From contig NZ_CP065218.1 of assembly GCF_015767675.1 (NCBI RefSeq), positions 1 through 64,000 of the forward strand: a stretch of 64,000 bases of DNA. Reading direction: 5' to 3'. Shown here piece by piece: positions 47,942-56,774 of this stretch (position 1 is the first letter of the stretch; every line of letters begins with the position of its first letter). This stretch comes from Vibrio navarrensis (GTDB lineage Bacteria; Pseudomonadota; Gammaproteobacteria; Enterobacterales; Vibrionaceae). The notes below the pieces were generated by a model. The model made no database searches. It worked only from the letters and a program-made list of their open reading frames with translations, and had not been told where the DNA came from. The translations under genes were made by a program, and so were the position numbers.

Positions 47942-49336
47942 ATGTCTGCAGGATTAGTACAGGCGGCATACATCGTTGCTGCTCTATTTTTCATCTTAAG
48001 TTTGGCGGGATTATCCAAACAGGAATCGGCTCGTGCAGGGAACTATTACGGGATCGCGGGGATGTCGATTGCCTTAATCGCGACCGTTTTTAGCCCGAGT
48101 GCGCAAGGCTTTGCGTGGGTAATTCTTGCCATGGTGATCGGCGGTGGTATTGGTATCCACTTTGCGAAAAAAGTTGAGATGACTGAGATGCCGGAACTGG
48201 TTGCGATTTTGCACAGCTTCGTGGGTATGGCGGCCGTGTTGGTTGGCTACAACAGCTTTATCGCGCCACCACAACCGGTTTCTGTCGATGTCGCAGGAAT
48301 GCACGCTGAACATGTCATTCATTTAGTCGAAGTTTTCCTTGGTGTGTTTATCGGGGCGGTAACCTTTACTGGTTCGATCGTTGCGTTTGGTAAGCTACGC
48401 GGGGTGATCTCTTCATCGCCGCTAAACTTGCCGCATAAGCACAAAATGAACTTAGCAGCGATCGTCGTTTCAACTCTACTCATGCTCTACTTCGTGAAAA
48501 CCGACGGAAGCATGTTTGCGCTCATTGTGATGACGTTGATCGCGTTTGCATTTGGTTACCACTTAGTGGCGTCTATCGGTGGCGCAGATATGCCAGTGGT
48601 GGTTTCGATGCTCAACTCCTACTCAGGTTGGGCAGCGGCAGCAGCAGGCTTTATGCTGGCAAACGATTTGCTGATTGTCACGGGCGCGCTTGTTGGTTCT
48701 TCTGGTGCCATTCTGTCTTACATCATGTGTAAAGCAATGAACCGCTCTTTTACCAGTGTTATTGCCGGCGGTTTTGGTCAGGAAGTCGTTATTTCGTCAG
48801 ATCAAGAATATGGTGAACACCGTGAGGTCAGCGCAGAAGACGTGGCTGAAATGCTGAAAAACTCAACCTCTGTCATCATTACACCAGGGTATGGTATGGC
48901 TGTTGCGCAAGCTCAATATCCCGTACATGAAATCACTGAGAAACTACGAGCTCAAGGCATTAATGTCAGATTTGGTATTCACCCAGTCGCGGGCCGTTTA
49001 CCTGGCCACATGAACGTTTTGCTTGCAGAAGCGAAAGTGCCTTACGATATCGTACTTGAGATGGACGAAATTAATGAAGACTTCTCAGAAACCGATACCG
49101 TTTTGGTCATTGGTGCAAACGACACGGTTAACCCTGCCGCACTGGAAGACCCAAATAGCCCGATAGCGGGAATGCCCGTGCTAGAGGTATGGCACGCGAA
49201 GAACGTTATTGTGTTCAAGCGTTCAATGAACACGGGGTACGCAGGTGTTCAAAACCCTTTGTTCTATAAAGAAAATACGTCGATGCTATTTGGTGATGCA
49301 AAGGAGAGTGTCGACGCCATTTCTAAAGCGCTTTAA
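47942..49336 (+). CDS. pntB: NAD(P) transhydrogenase subunit beta
   Basis: 464 residues: about nine membrane helices (1-260), then the NADP-binding domain III with [20 protein letters not shown] and [20 protein letters not shown]. The terminal [22 protein letters not shown] is diagnostic. Partner of PntA in the inner membrane. Confidence 0.96.
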   Translation: MSAGLVQAAYIVAALFFILSLAGLSKQESARAGNYYGIAGMSIALIATVFSPSAQGFAWVILAMVIGGGIGIHFAKKVEMTEMPELVAILHSFVGMAAVLVGYNSFIAPPQPVSVDVAGMHAEHVIHLVEVFLGVFIGAVTFTGSIVAFGKLRGVISSSPLNLPHKHKMNLAAIVVSTLLMLYFVKTDGSMFALIVMTLIAFAFGYHLVASIGGADMPVVVSMLNSYSGWAAAAAGFMLANDLLIVTGALVGSSGAILSYIMCKAMNRSFTSVIAGGFGQEVVISSDQEYGEHREVSAEDVAEMLKNSTSVIITPGYGMAVAQAQYPVHEITEKLRAQGINVRFGIHPVAGRLPGHMNVLLAEAKVPYDIVLEMDEINEDFSETDTVLVIGANDTVNPAALEDPNSPIAGMPVLEVWHAKNVIVFKRSMNTGYAGVQNPLFYKENTSMLFGDAKESVDAISKAL

Positions 49337-49363
49337 GCGGCACTGATACAACTCTCAAATCTC

Positions 49364-49390
49364 AAAGGTCGGTGAAAACCGACCTTTTTT
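49364..49390 (+). terminator. Terminator of pntAB
   Basis: 10-bp stem AAAGGTCGGT/ACCGACCTTT with a GAAA tetraloop and a T-run. Confidence 0.92.
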
Positions 49391-49495
49391 ATAACAAACG
49401 AGAACCTCTGCGCGAAATACCAAGCCATGAAAATGTCTATTTTTGTGAATATGTTGTATATTGGGGCCAGATTTCACTGTACTTAATCGTTAATT

Positions 49496-50950
49496 TTGTT
49501 CAAAAAGCGACTTTTCTCACTCATCATTAATCTTCTAATCCTGCCGCAAATTGCGTTGGCAGATTCGTTGCCAGAGCGCATAGACCGCTTTACCGAATTA
49601 TTCGACTACCATAGTGCAGTTAAAAGCTATGACATCCGCGATATGCAGTCGACTTTCCCTACGCGCTTACTTTCTCCCGAATCCATGCAGCCACAAACGG
49701 CGAGCTACCCACTTAAAGATATACAACAGCTTTATCAACTGTCTAAAACCTGCAACGGAAAATTGCCTCTCAGTCCATTGATCACCGAGCCCTTAGTATT
49801 TACACGTGCGATGTGTAAAGGCTCTAAATTGACCTCTCGCTGGTTCTCACGTTCCGCGCTGATTCATCCCGGTGGTGGTACTTATGCGGCAAGATACGTC
49901 GAGAAATACCCAGAAGAAAAAGAAACGCTCAAGAAATACATGCATATCCAGGAGCGAGAGGAAGATCAAGGCGATGAATTGCTTACCAGCCTGAAATCAA
50001 TGGATGAAGAAACCATAAATGCATTGATTTCGGGGGCAAACATGTTCCTTGAGAAAGATAACCTGTGGCTTCGTCGTGGCGATTACTACTATATTTTTGA
50101 GCAAGAGATTTGGTCAGCGAATGTTGAAAAAGCTGGTTTATCACTAACTTTGGCGTCCGATGCCGGAAGCTGCTTCGTCCAAAGAGGCAACATCTGCTGG
50201 AATCTAGAAGATCATTCGCAAGTGTTGCGCATATCAATGATCGTCCTCGTGATTGCCAACATCATGCTCGTAGCGGGTTGGGCGGTTTATCGTTGGAACA
50301 GTAAACGACAAGAGATGAAAAGTCGTATGCTGGTGCTACAAATTCTCACGCATGAACTTCGCACTCCGATTGCTAGTCTATCATTAACGGTCGAAGGGTT
50401 TCGCCGAGAATTTGAGCACTTACCGGAAACCGTTTATGATGAGTTTCGAAGGTTGTGCGAAGATACCCGCCGATTAAGGCAACTCGCAGAAGCAAGTAAA
50501 GATTATCTTCAGTCAGACAATCAGCCTTTAGCAACGGAATGGATACCTTCTGTCGAAGAGTGGCTAATGTTTAAACTGGAAGACCAGTTTCCCGAAAGTG
50601 TACAACTTTGCATTGATCGTGATGTAGCAGCAAAAATTAATGTTTATTGGTTGGGAACTTGTGTTGACAATCTTATTCGAAATGCAGTGAAGTATGGTGT
50701 TGCGCCTGTCGTTTTGAACGTAAGCACCAGTGACAGTAAATTAATAATTGAAGTGAAAGACAATGGCGTACTGACCAGTAAAGACTGGACGCATTTACGT
50801 AAGCCATTTGTCAGTAAAAGTGGTTTAGGGCTTGGCCTAACCATTGTTGAATCTATGGTTGGACGAATGGGAGGAAAAATGAAACTCATTGGTCCACCAA
50901 CTACGTTTATTTTGGAGATACCTTGTGAAACAGACGTTGCTACTCGTTGA
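49496..50950 (+). CDS. vxrA: VxrA/WigK sensor histidine kinase
   Basis: 484 residues. TTG start at 49496: the only start available after an in-frame stop just upstream, with a good signal/anchor sequence (FKKRLFSLIINLLILPQIA). A large periplasmic domain (about 25-240), one membrane helix (about 246-265), HisKA with ILTHELRTPIASLSL, and an ATPase domain with DNLIRNAVKYG and GLGLGLTIVESM. In V. cholerae this kinase, with VxrB, controls type VI secretion, biofilm and the cell-wall damage response (known). It lies beside pntAB in the same order as there. It overlaps vxrB by 26 bp. Confidence 0.88.
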   Translation: MFKKRLFSLIINLLILPQIALADSLPERIDRFTELFDYHSAVKSYDIRDMQSTFPTRLLSPESMQPQTASYPLKDIQQLYQLSKTCNGKLPLSPLITEPLVFTRAMCKGSKLTSRWFSRSALIHPGGGTYAARYVEKYPEEKETLKKYMHIQEREEDQGDELLTSLKSMDEETINALISGANMFLEKDNLWLRRGDYYYIFEQEIWSANVEKAGLSLTLASDAGSCFVQRGNICWNLEDHSQVLRISMIVLVIANIMLVAGWAVYRWNSKRQEMKSRMLVLQILTHELRTPIASLSLTVEGFRREFEHLPETVYDEFRRLCEDTRRLRQLAEASKDYLQSDNQPLATEWIPSVEEWLMFKLEDQFPESVQLCIDRDVAAKINVYWLGTCVDNLIRNAVKYGVAPVVLNVSTSDSKLIIEVKDNGVLTSKDWTHLRKPFVSKSGLGLGLTIVESMVGRMGGKMKLIGPPTTFILEIPCETDVATR

Positions 50951-51587
50951 AGACGATAAAAATCTGGCAGATGGCCTATTGGTGAGCTTGGAGCAGGCAG
51001 GTTACGAGTGTTTGCACGCCGAAAGTATTTCTGAAGTGGAGCCGCTTTGGCAAAAAGCCGACTTGGTTATACTGGATAGACAATTGCCAGATGGTGATTC
51101 AGTCTCGCATCTTCCTGAGTGGAAGAAATCAAAGAATATACCGGTAATTCTGCTAACAGCTTTGGTCACCGTAAAGGACAAAGTGGCCGGACTGGATTCA
51201 GGCGCAAATGACTACTTGACAAAACCCTTCGCAGAAGCTGAATTATTCGCCAGAATCCGCGCGCAGTTGCGTTCCCCTGAAACATCAGAGCAGCTCAATA
51301 TTGACCAAGTGGTGACAGAAAATCTGGTCATCGATAAATCAACCCGAGAAGTCTTTTTTAAAGGTGAGCAAATTACATTAACGAGAACCGAATTTGATCT
51401 ATTGCTGTTTTTAGCGAGCAACTTGGGACGAGTATTCACTCGAGATGAGTTGCTTGACCATGTATGGGGTTATAACCATTTCCCAACTACGCGTACAGTA
51501 GACACCCATGTACTGCAACTACGCCAAAAGCTTCCTGGACTCGAAATTGAAACGCTGCGTGGCGTGGGTTATAAGATGAAAGGCTAA
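50925..51587 (+). CDS. vxrB: VxrB/WigR response regulator (OmpR/PhoB type)
   Basis: 220 residues from the GTG at 50925 with GGAG 9 bp upstream. Receiver domain with ED10-D11, phospho-acceptor Asp51 in LVILDRQLPDG and Lys in YLTKPFAE. Winged-helix DNA-binding domain (LTRTEFDLLLFLASNLGRVF, then TRTVDTHVLQLRQKL). Partner of VxrA. Its stop shares bases with the vxrC start. Confidence 0.92.
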   Translation: MKQTLLLVEDDKNLADGLLVSLEQAGYECLHAESISEVEPLWQKADLVILDRQLPDGDSVSHLPEWKKSKNIPVILLTALVTVKDKVAGLDSGANDYLTKPFAEAELFARIRAQLRSPETSEQLNIDQVVTENLVIDKSTREVFFKGEQITLTRTEFDLLLFLASNLGRVFTRDELLDHVWGYNHFPTTRTVDTHVLQLRQKLPGLEIETLRGVGYKMKG

Positions 51588-52468
51588 TGCGCAGTCTCGT
51601 CCTTACTTCATTCGTTGCATCTCTCTTCGTTCAACCAGTCTACGGGGTAGACTGGTTTGAGAAGAATACGCCACTAACTCAAGCCCACAAACATCTTCTG
51701 GAAGATGATCTATCCGGCATGTTTGATTCGTTTGTCGAAGTCTGGCAATCATCACCGAATGATACCTTGAAATCGCACCTTAATGAGCTGCTGATATTAT
51801 CTTTAGAGCGCGATTGTGGAAAATCACTCACCAAGAAAAAGCTGCCTGTATGGGTAAGCGGCGTCAATATCATCCGACAAACCATCCAAAGTCCCGGTAG
51901 GGATACTCACCGACTTGTTATTGATGTGAGATCAACGCGTTCTCTTAGTAATGTGAGTATTACACGCTGGATAGACCGCTCCGTTTCGGCAGATAGCCTA
52001 TTTAATGAAGTCTCTGGTGACGGTGTCACGATTAGAGAAAACGAAAAACGTTACCAAAAGCGCTACAATTTATCAGGAAAACTGGAATCTGGACTCTATC
52101 GCCTTCTTATCGAAGCAGAAGATGGTAGTGATTGGAGTGGCTGGATAATTCTTGGAGAGCCCACAGCTCCTCAATATGTCCGTTGGGCATCGAAAGAGAA
52201 TTGGAAGGTGGAAAAGCGTGCATTGATGAATCCATATTGTCCACTGCCAGAGATGAATGTAGGGTTATATGACTTCGTCAATGGACAATACGAACGGGTA
52301 TGGAATAAGACCTATGAGTCTGACTATCCAGAAAGCCTTGAGCTTGAGGGCATTCCAAATGAGCGTTATGTCCTTGCCGTTAGCCTTAACACAAAACGTT
52401 GGCAAGGGGACATTATCGTTGAACAATCCCAGACCATCAGCCGTACCTACGATATTACGCAAGAATAA
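51587..52468 (+). CDS. vxrC: VxrC, secreted protein of the vxr operon
   Basis: 293 residues: signal peptide (ending VYG), then a domain of two beta-sandwich-like halves without recognised catalytic motifs. It matches DUF2861-type proteins in the third position of the vxr operon. Known work gives VxrC a minor role in biofilm control; the mechanism is unknown. ATG overlaps the vxrB stop (TAATG). Confidence 0.8.
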   Translation: MRSLVLTSFVASLFVQPVYGVDWFEKNTPLTQAHKHLLEDDLSGMFDSFVEVWQSSPNDTLKSHLNELLILSLERDCGKSLTKKKLPVWVSGVNIIRQTIQSPGRDTHRLVIDVRSTRSLSNVSITRWIDRSVSADSLFNEVSGDGVTIRENEKRYQKRYNLSGKLESGLYRLLIEAEDGSDWSGWIILGEPTAPQYVRWASKENWKVEKRALMNPYCPLPEMNVGLYDFVNGQYERVWNKTYESDYPESLELEGIPNERYVLAVSLNTKRWQGDIIVEQSQTISRTYDITQE

Positions 52469-52531
52469 ACGGCTAAATAAATCTTCTTCACTGCCGATAC
52501 AAAACAAAAAGAAATCTCAGGATTATTTATC

Positions 52532-53662
52532 ATGAAGATGAAAAACCGATATCTCGCAGCGGCCATCGCCACACTATGTGGTTCATCTGTCGCCAATGCC
52601 GCTAATTATGCTATTGAAGCACGAAGTGATGCGATGGGTGGTGTAGGGACGGTATCTGCCACTTATCTTACCGCTCCTTTCTTTAACCCAGCACTCACTG
52701 CCGTTTATCGCAGAAACGATGATGCAGGAATGATCATTCCAAGTTTTGGTATTAGCTACAATGATCCCGACAAACTGGTCGATCAAATTAAAGATCTTGG
52801 CGATCTTATTGCTGCTAGTGATCCTGGCGTCGTCGACGCGTTGAATAATATCAATGGTGATCAGCTCGACCTTGAAATCGGTGGTGTTGTCGCTTTTGGT
52901 ATTCCAAATAAGTTTCTTTCTGCCACCATCTACGGTAAGGCCTACACAGAATCTTTCGTGACACCAACAATTGCGCCTGGGCCGGATCCAGATAACAGCT
53001 ACGTACAAGCCGTATCTGTCGCGGTGACAGAAGTTGGCGTATCGCTTGGTAAATATCAGACTTTTCTCAACCAACATATGGCGTTTGGCGTAACGCCAAA
53101 GCTACAGCGAGTTTATACCTACTCCTACGCATCCACGTTTAGTGGCTATGATTCTGGAGATCTGCGCGAAAACGAAACTGCGGAAACCATGTTTAATCTT
53201 GATGCAGGAGCGCTCTGGTTTTACGGACCATTTAGAATCGGAGTGGCAGCGAAAAATCTTGTAGGTCGAGATATAAAAACCAAAGAATACACATTCGGTG
53301 GGACAAGTCCAGCCACCACAATTACCTCATATGATTATAGTATGAGGCCACTTTATACTGTCGGAGCAGGGATCGTCTCCGATTACTTCACACTGAGTGT
53401 GGATTACGATCTCAATGAAGAGAAGAAGTTCTCCGCTTTTGATGACAACACACAGATGCTTAGAGCGGGCATTGAAGTCGATCTGCTGCGGCAACTGCAG
53501 CTAAGGGGAGGCTACATGAAGAATATGGCCCGAGATACTGACGACACGATTACCGCAGGTATTGGCATATCCCCACTAAATCTGTTCGAACTGGATATTT
53601 CTGCCCGCTACACCAATGAAAATGCAATGGGTGCATCCATTAATTTCCTTGCGACCTACTAA
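52532..53662 (+). CDS. vxrD: VxrD, TraF-like outer-membrane protein
   Basis: 376 residues: signal peptide (ending SVANA), then NYAIEARSDAMGGVGTVSA, the typical beginning of TraF_2-type barrels, and alternating strands up to the last residues SINFLATY. Probably an outer-membrane barrel. Fourth gene of the vxr operon. Confidence 0.85.
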   Translation: MKMKNRYLAAAIATLCGSSVANAANYAIEARSDAMGGVGTVSATYLTAPFFNPALTAVYRRNDDAGMIIPSFGISYNDPDKLVDQIKDLGDLIAASDPGVVDALNNINGDQLDLEIGGVVAFGIPNKFLSATIYGKAYTESFVTPTIAPGPDPDNSYVQAVSVAVTEVGVSLGKYQTFLNQHMAFGVTPKLQRVYTYSYASTFSGYDSGDLRENETAETMFNLDAGALWFYGPFRIGVAAKNLVGRDIKTKEYTFGGTSPATTITSYDYSMRPLYTVGAGIVSDYFTLSVDYDLNEEKKFSAFDDNTQMLRAGIEVDLLRQLQLRGGYMKNMARDTDDTITAGIGISPLNLFELDISARYTNENAMGASINFLATY

Positions 53663-53676
53663 TCATCTCGCTATAG

Positions 53677-53706
53677 TCGGCTCCAAAGTAAAGGAGCCGA
53701 ATTTTT
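53677..53706 (+). promoter_or_regulatory. Hairpin that buries the vxrE ribosome-binding site
   Basis: A perfect 8-bp stem TCGGCTCC/GGAGCCGA with an 8-base loop is followed at once by ATTTTT and then the vxrE ATG. The Shine-Dalgarno AAAGGAG spans the loop and the 3' arm. The element therefore looks both like an intrinsic terminator between vxrD and vxrE and like a translational lock on vxrE. Confidence 0.65.
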
Positions 53707-53868
53707 ATGTTTGATGATTTGCAACCGTTATCACATCAAGAACAGCAAAAAGCTGTAGAGAGAATCCAGAAACTTATGTCCGAGGGAATGAGTACAGCCC
53801 AAGCAATAAAAATCGTTGCAGAGCAGATTAGGGCAGAGTACAAGTCTAACGACAAAGCAACTCACTAG
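53707..53868 (+). CDS. vxrE: VxrE, UPF0181 (YoaH) family small protein
   Basis: 53 residues, too short for many gene callers: [20 protein letters not shown], then [20 protein letters not shown]. This is a clear UPF0181/YoaH protein, the fifth gene of vxrABCDE in V. cholerae. Predicted soluble and helical. Start ATG 7 bp after GGAG, which is inside a hairpin. Confidence 0.9.
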   Translation: MFDDLQPLSHQEQQKAVERIQKLMSEGMSTAQAIKIVAEQIRAEYKSNDKATH

Positions 53869-53898
53869 GTACAACCCCACAATAAAGCCGAAGTCAAA

Positions 53899-53930
53899 AA
53901 AGCAGAGCCAAAGCGCTCTGCTTTTTTTTT
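53899..53930 (+). terminator. Terminator of the vxr operon
   Basis: Stem AAGCAGAGC/GCTCTGCTT followed by nine T residues. Confidence 0.92.
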
Positions 53931-54350
53931 GCAAATAAATAACTCAAACACAGATCAATAGGTAAAGCCTATCTTTTTTGCCCTCTGAACTTTTGTCATA
54001 AAAGACCTTTGTATTGATGTTAAAATCAACGAAATCAATATGATATAACAGACATTAATACCAAAGCGACACCCTGTAATAAATTTTATGTAATTAAGTT
54101 ACATAATGAAATAGTAGGAAGGCTATCCCACGACATATTGCTCTGATTAAAAATAAAAGTGACAACGTAATCACTTACGCTTCCTTGTTGCATAAGCCGT
54201 GCTCACTCTATAAGTGGTATTACTCATGGGGCTATTGCCACAGTTCGGACAAGGTCTTTGTCGGTTCACCTTGTGCAATCAGTTTCCCTTCACCTACACG
54301 ATCCACGGTTGAAGGGGTAGCGCACATGGCCTCTGACCGGGTTAGGGTGA
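53931..54350. other. Gene-poor junction between vxrE and the prophage-side genes
   Basis: 420 bp with no confident gene. A plus-strand frame at 54185-54373 (62 codons) has no ribosome site. On the minus strand, short frames follow one another after 54351: one starting with ATG at the GGTGAGCATGAG overlap (22 codons), and one ending KLIAQGEPTKTLSELWQ. These may be decayed pieces of a gene. The AT-rich left part holds a palindrome at 54086. Confidence 0.5.
54086..54106. repeat. Palindrome of unknown role
   Basis: TTATGTAA-TTAAG-TTACATAA: perfect 8-bp arms with a 5-bp centre, in AT-rich sequence between vxrE and the phage-side genes. It looks like an operator for a dimeric regulator. It does not fit XerC/XerD arms. 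Confidence 0.4.
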
Positions 54351-54677
54351 TTACTCATGCTCACCTCCGTTGACGTCTTGCACTTGGCTCAGTTCAGAAA
54401 GGTTTGTTTGGATGTGTTCGCGGTATTTGCTGCGCGCTACGTTGTTGAGTTTGGCGAGTTGTTCCAGTTGCGCGAAGAAATTCGACGGTAAGCCCAACGC
54501 CTCGGGGGAAAGGTTTTCACTGAACAGCGCTTTAGTGGCTTTGAACATCACGTCTTTCATGTCCATCGCTTTGAAGCGTTCTATTTCAGCGCTAACGTTG
54601 TCTTTGTCTGTGAGTTGATCGGCTGCATCGAGCGCCTCCAATGCGCGCTGACATCCAGTGATAGAGAGTTTATTCAT
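54351..54677 (-). CDS. Hypothetical helical protein near the left prophage edge
   Basis: 108 residues with AGGAAAT before the ATG. Predicted all-helical, soluble, acidic. Segments such as TGCQRALEALDAADQLTDKD and LPSNFFAQLEQLAKLNNVAR bring no family to mind. It lies on the outer side of the XerCD site, so it may belong to a second, older element at the same integration site or to the chromosome. Confidence 0.6.
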   Translation of the reverse strand: MNKLSITGCQRALEALDAADQLTDKDNVSAEIERFKAMDMKDVMFKATKALFSENLSPEALGLPSNFFAQLEQLAKLNNVARSKYREHIQTNLSELSQVQDVNGGEHE

Positions 54678-54701
54678 ATTTCCTGCCGCCCGACGGTAAG
54701 G

Positions 54702-54779
54702 TTATTGAGTAAGCAGCTCGGTGTATACGGCATCGTTTGCCGCATCGAGTTGGGTTAATTTGGTTTTGTTGGCAATCAT
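54702..54779 (-). CDS. Possible 25-residue peptide
   Basis: A short frame (MIANKTKLTQLDAANDAVY, then TELLTQ) with GGAG 9 bp before the ATG, just upstream of the 108-residue gene on the same strand. The ribosome site and position are the only support. Could be a leader or chance. Confidence 0.3.
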   Translation of the reverse strand: MIANKTKLTQLDAANDAVYTELLTQ

Positions 54780-54922
54780 CGCTGAACGCTCCAAGAATCA
54801 GCGTGCAATTGGCGCATTTGAGAGGCTAACAGAGAACCAAAAAATAGCATGAAATGGCAGGCAAAAATAAAATGTAACGCATTGATTTAATAGCATTAGT
54901 TACCTTTCTTTTTGTCTATATT

Positions 54923-54952
54923 GGTGCGCATTATGTGCAGGTTATGTAAAAT
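54923..54952 (+). promoter_or_regulatory. XerC/XerD recombination site (dif/cer-like), left attachment site of the prophage
   Basis: The XerC arm GGTGCGCATTA (54923-54933) matches the Vibrio dif1 arm at 10 of 11. The 8-bp centre is TGTGCAGG. The XerD arm TTATGTAAAAT (54942-54952) matches the Vibrio arm TTATGTTAAAT at 10 of 11. The 8-bp spacer (dif has 6) is like the plasmid site cer. Phages and plasmids that integrate at dif using host XerCD carry such sites. Its position between the vxr operon and phage genes fits attL. Confidence 0.75.
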
Positions 54953-55115
54953 ACCTAATCTACTAATAATTATATTATTATTAGCGGATTAACGACCTAT
55001 TAAGCACCTCGAAATTTTTCAATTTGTTATAAAATAGGTGCTTTGGGTTTGTTGTCGGGTATATCATCTAAAAATATGATTTTTGTCCATTTAAATAAAA
55101 TGAGACAAAGATCAC

Positions 55116-55535
55116 ATGTGTAAAAAGGTAAGAGACGAGCTCTATAACTTCGACCTACATATAAACCACGTTTCCGACTTATTACTTTGGCATTTTGATA
55201 GTGACAAAGAGGTGGCGGAATATTTCGGCGTGTCTGTTCAAACGGTTCGCAACTGGAAAACCAAGCGCAACTGGCCGCTTTCTGTCGTCCGGCTGCTGTT
55301 GGTTATGCATCGTGGCTACCTGCCTACAACCAAGGCATGGCGGGACTTTAAGATAAAAGGGGATGTGATTTACACTCCCGGAGGTCGGGCGATATCGGCT
55401 TATGACTTGATGGAACTCGATATAAAGATGTCCCTCGGTCATAACGTCGTTCAGTTCAGGCGAAAAAAAACGAATTCTAGATCTGTTCGTTATTTTCGCA
55501 GATTTTCTAATAGGGCATTAATTAAGCCAAAATAA
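55116..55535 (+). CDS. Phage helix-turn-helix protein (DUF3653-like)
   Basis: 139 residues. Helix-turn-helix in SDKEVAEYFGVSVQTVRNWK, followed by AWRDFKIKGDVIYTPGGRAI, which resembles the DUF3653 phage family common in Vibrio mobile elements, and a basic tail (FRRKKTNSRSVRYFRRFSNR). It is the only plus-strand gene of the prophage region and converges on the late genes. Probably a regulator. Recombination directionality is a further possibility because it adjoins the Xer site (inference). Confidence 0.7.
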   Translation: MCKKVRDELYNFDLHINHVSDLLLWHFDSDKEVAEYFGVSVQTVRNWKTKRNWPLSVVRLLLVMHRGYLPTTKAWRDFKIKGDVIYTPGGRAISAYDLMELDIKMSLGHNVVQFRRKKTNSRSVRYFRRFSNRALIKPK

Positions 55536-55555
55536 AGCCCCTTGCGGGGCTTTAT
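55533..55555. terminator. Bidirectional terminator of the prophage late operon
   Basis: 9-bp stem TAAAGCCCC/GGGGCTTTA with a TTGC loop, between the converging regulator gene and the last late gene. Confidence 0.85.
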
Positions 55556-55560
55556 ACATA

Positions 55561-55686
55561 TTATTTTCGACGCACTTTGCGTTTTGTTGTTGGTTTCTTA
55601 GCCTCAATAATGCGGCCACCTTTGCCAAATCGAAAACCTTTTTTCAACGTACCGTTTGTTTTTAAAGCCTGTTTTTTAGTTGCCAT
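55561..55686 (-). CDS. Very basic 41-residue phage protein
   Basis: MATKKQALKTNGTLKKGFRF followed by GKGGRIIEAKKPTTKRKVRR and a final K. 16 of 41 residues are Lys or Arg. Small basic proteins of this kind in membrane phages can bind packaged DNA or the inner virion surface (inference). The ATG overlaps the end of the preceding gene by 11 bp. Last gene of the late operon. Confidence 0.7.
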   Translation of the reverse strand: MATKKQALKTNGTLKKGFRFGKGGRIIEAKKPTTKRKVRRK

Positions 55687-55825
55687 CTTTCTTTCTCTCT
55701 TGTTCTAAAATAGTGATTCTTAAATTATGGGCGTTGGTCACTTTCGTCAGCGATATAGCAACCCATAAACTGATTAACGTGTCCGGGGTAATAGTCCAAC
55801 CAGCCAATAAACTGAAATCCATCAT
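55676..55825 (-). CDS. 49-residue phage membrane protein
   Basis: MMDFSLLAGWTITPDTLISL, WVAISLTKVTNAHNLRITIL, EQERKKDGN. One amphipathic or membrane helix (about 15-30) and a charged tail. Its start overlaps the stop of the holin-like gene (ATGA) and its end overlaps the basic-protein gene. Possibly a lysis accessory protein. Confidence 0.65.
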   Translation of the reverse strand: MMDFSLLAGWTITPDTLISLWVAISLTKVTNAHNLRITILEQERKKDGN

Positions 55826-56226
55826 TTCCCCCTACGGCTTGAGTAGTATTCGAGCAAGTAGCGAAGCATCGAGCGCATGCCAAGCGTATCGATCACTATG
55901 GCCCCGATTACCCACCAATACGGCTGCGGTATCTCTTCGAGGCTAGCAAAGCCTTGGTGGACATACTGCGCGTATCCAGGAATGAAACACATCACAATCG
56001 GAATGAAGAAGATGAAAAGAAACTCATCTTTCCAGCCTCGGGTTTTGATGCTGAGTTCATCTAGGCTAGTCGCTTGTGTGTCGCCAGCTTGTAGCCTTTC
56101 CAAGTTCTTATGGTGTATTTGCTGCTCAAACTCATCTTTTCGTTTGAGCTCGTTTGCCTTGTTTTGTTTGTGCTGGCGGTAGGCTTCGATTCCCCCCGTT
56201 AGCAATGTAAAGATACTTGTTATCAT
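55822..56226 (-). CDS. Holin-like phage membrane protein
   Basis: 134 residues from the ATG at 56224-56226 (GAGGCG upstream, overlapping the previous stop). A charged helical N-terminal half (about 15-65), then two strong membrane helices (WKDEFLFIFFIPIVMCFIPG and PYWWVIGAIVIDTLGMRSML). The layout resembles holin-like proteins of marine phages. Located with the lysin gene. Confidence 0.6.
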   Translation of the reverse strand: MITSIFTLLTGGIEAYRQHKQNKANELKRKDEFEQQIHHKNLERLQAGDTQATSLDELSIKTRGWKDEFLFIFFIPIVMCFIPGYAQYVHQGFASLEEIPQPYWWVIGAIVIDTLGMRSMLRYLLEYYSSRRGK

Positions 56227-56606
56227 AAGATCGCCTCTGTGATGGGTTCGCCGATTAGGTGCCTGTATCGCGTTTTCATCGGTCGGCCAACTCCGCCGAA
56301 CAGCTTGTAAAGTAGTGGCTGATAACCGCCGATTTTCCAATACACCGTTTCAGCCTCCGGGGTGAGCGTGTAATCTGCGGTGATATGGTGCTCTTGAATA
56401 ATCAACGGTTGCAGCTCTACGGGCACATGGCCATTCAGCGCGGCGGTGATGTCACTCAGTAATTCGCCCGTAGGTTCGGTAACGACATCGAGCGCACTAT
56501 CTACGCTTTGCGATAGACGGCCACGGAACCAGCGCCACATGAGATAAAGCAGCACCAGCAAGAACGCCGTTAGAGCCAGTTGTTGATTAAACCGCTGCAA
56601 TACCAT
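56223..56606 (-). CDS. Phage protein with N-terminal membrane anchor
   Basis: 127 residues: an N-terminal membrane helix (LALTAFLLVLLYLMWRWFRG), an acidic middle, and a C-terminal globular part (YTLTPEAETVYWKIGGYQPL). AGGG lies 10 bp before the ATG. Probably a virion membrane protein. Overlaps the holin-like gene by 4 bp. Confidence 0.65.
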   Translation of the reverse strand: MVLQRFNQQLALTAFLLVLLYLMWRWFRGRLSQSVDSALDVVTEPTGELLSDITAALNGHVPVELQPLIIQEHHITADYTLTPEAETVYWKIGGYQPLLYKLFGGVGRPMKTRYRHLIGEPITEAIL

Positions 56607-56765
56607 CGCGAATTACCCTGTCACTATATGGCTGCACCCCATTTTCATGCTTGATGATCACCTTAATCAGCGGCGCTAGATGCTGCTGGCCGATTGCGTC
56701 ATGACGCGAAATATTGAGTGCCTTTTCTGCATGGCGAATATAGGCATCTGTATTGTTTTCATGAG

Positions 56766-56774
56766 GCGGTGCCC
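56766..56774. repeat. Target-site duplication, left of IS copy 2
   Basis: GCGGTGCCC, repeated at 58018-58026; 9 bp (10 if a shared G is counted). Confidence 0.88.

Noticed and set aside
54086..54106. TTATGTAA palindrome considered as a second Xer site
   Set aside because: It lacks a XerC arm, and the arms form a simple 8-bp inverted repeat around 5 bp instead of the 11-6/8-11 Xer layout.
54185..54373. 62-codon plus-strand frame near the prophage
   Set aside because: No ribosome site and unusual composition. The minus strand shows competing short frames. Kept only as an unexplained region.
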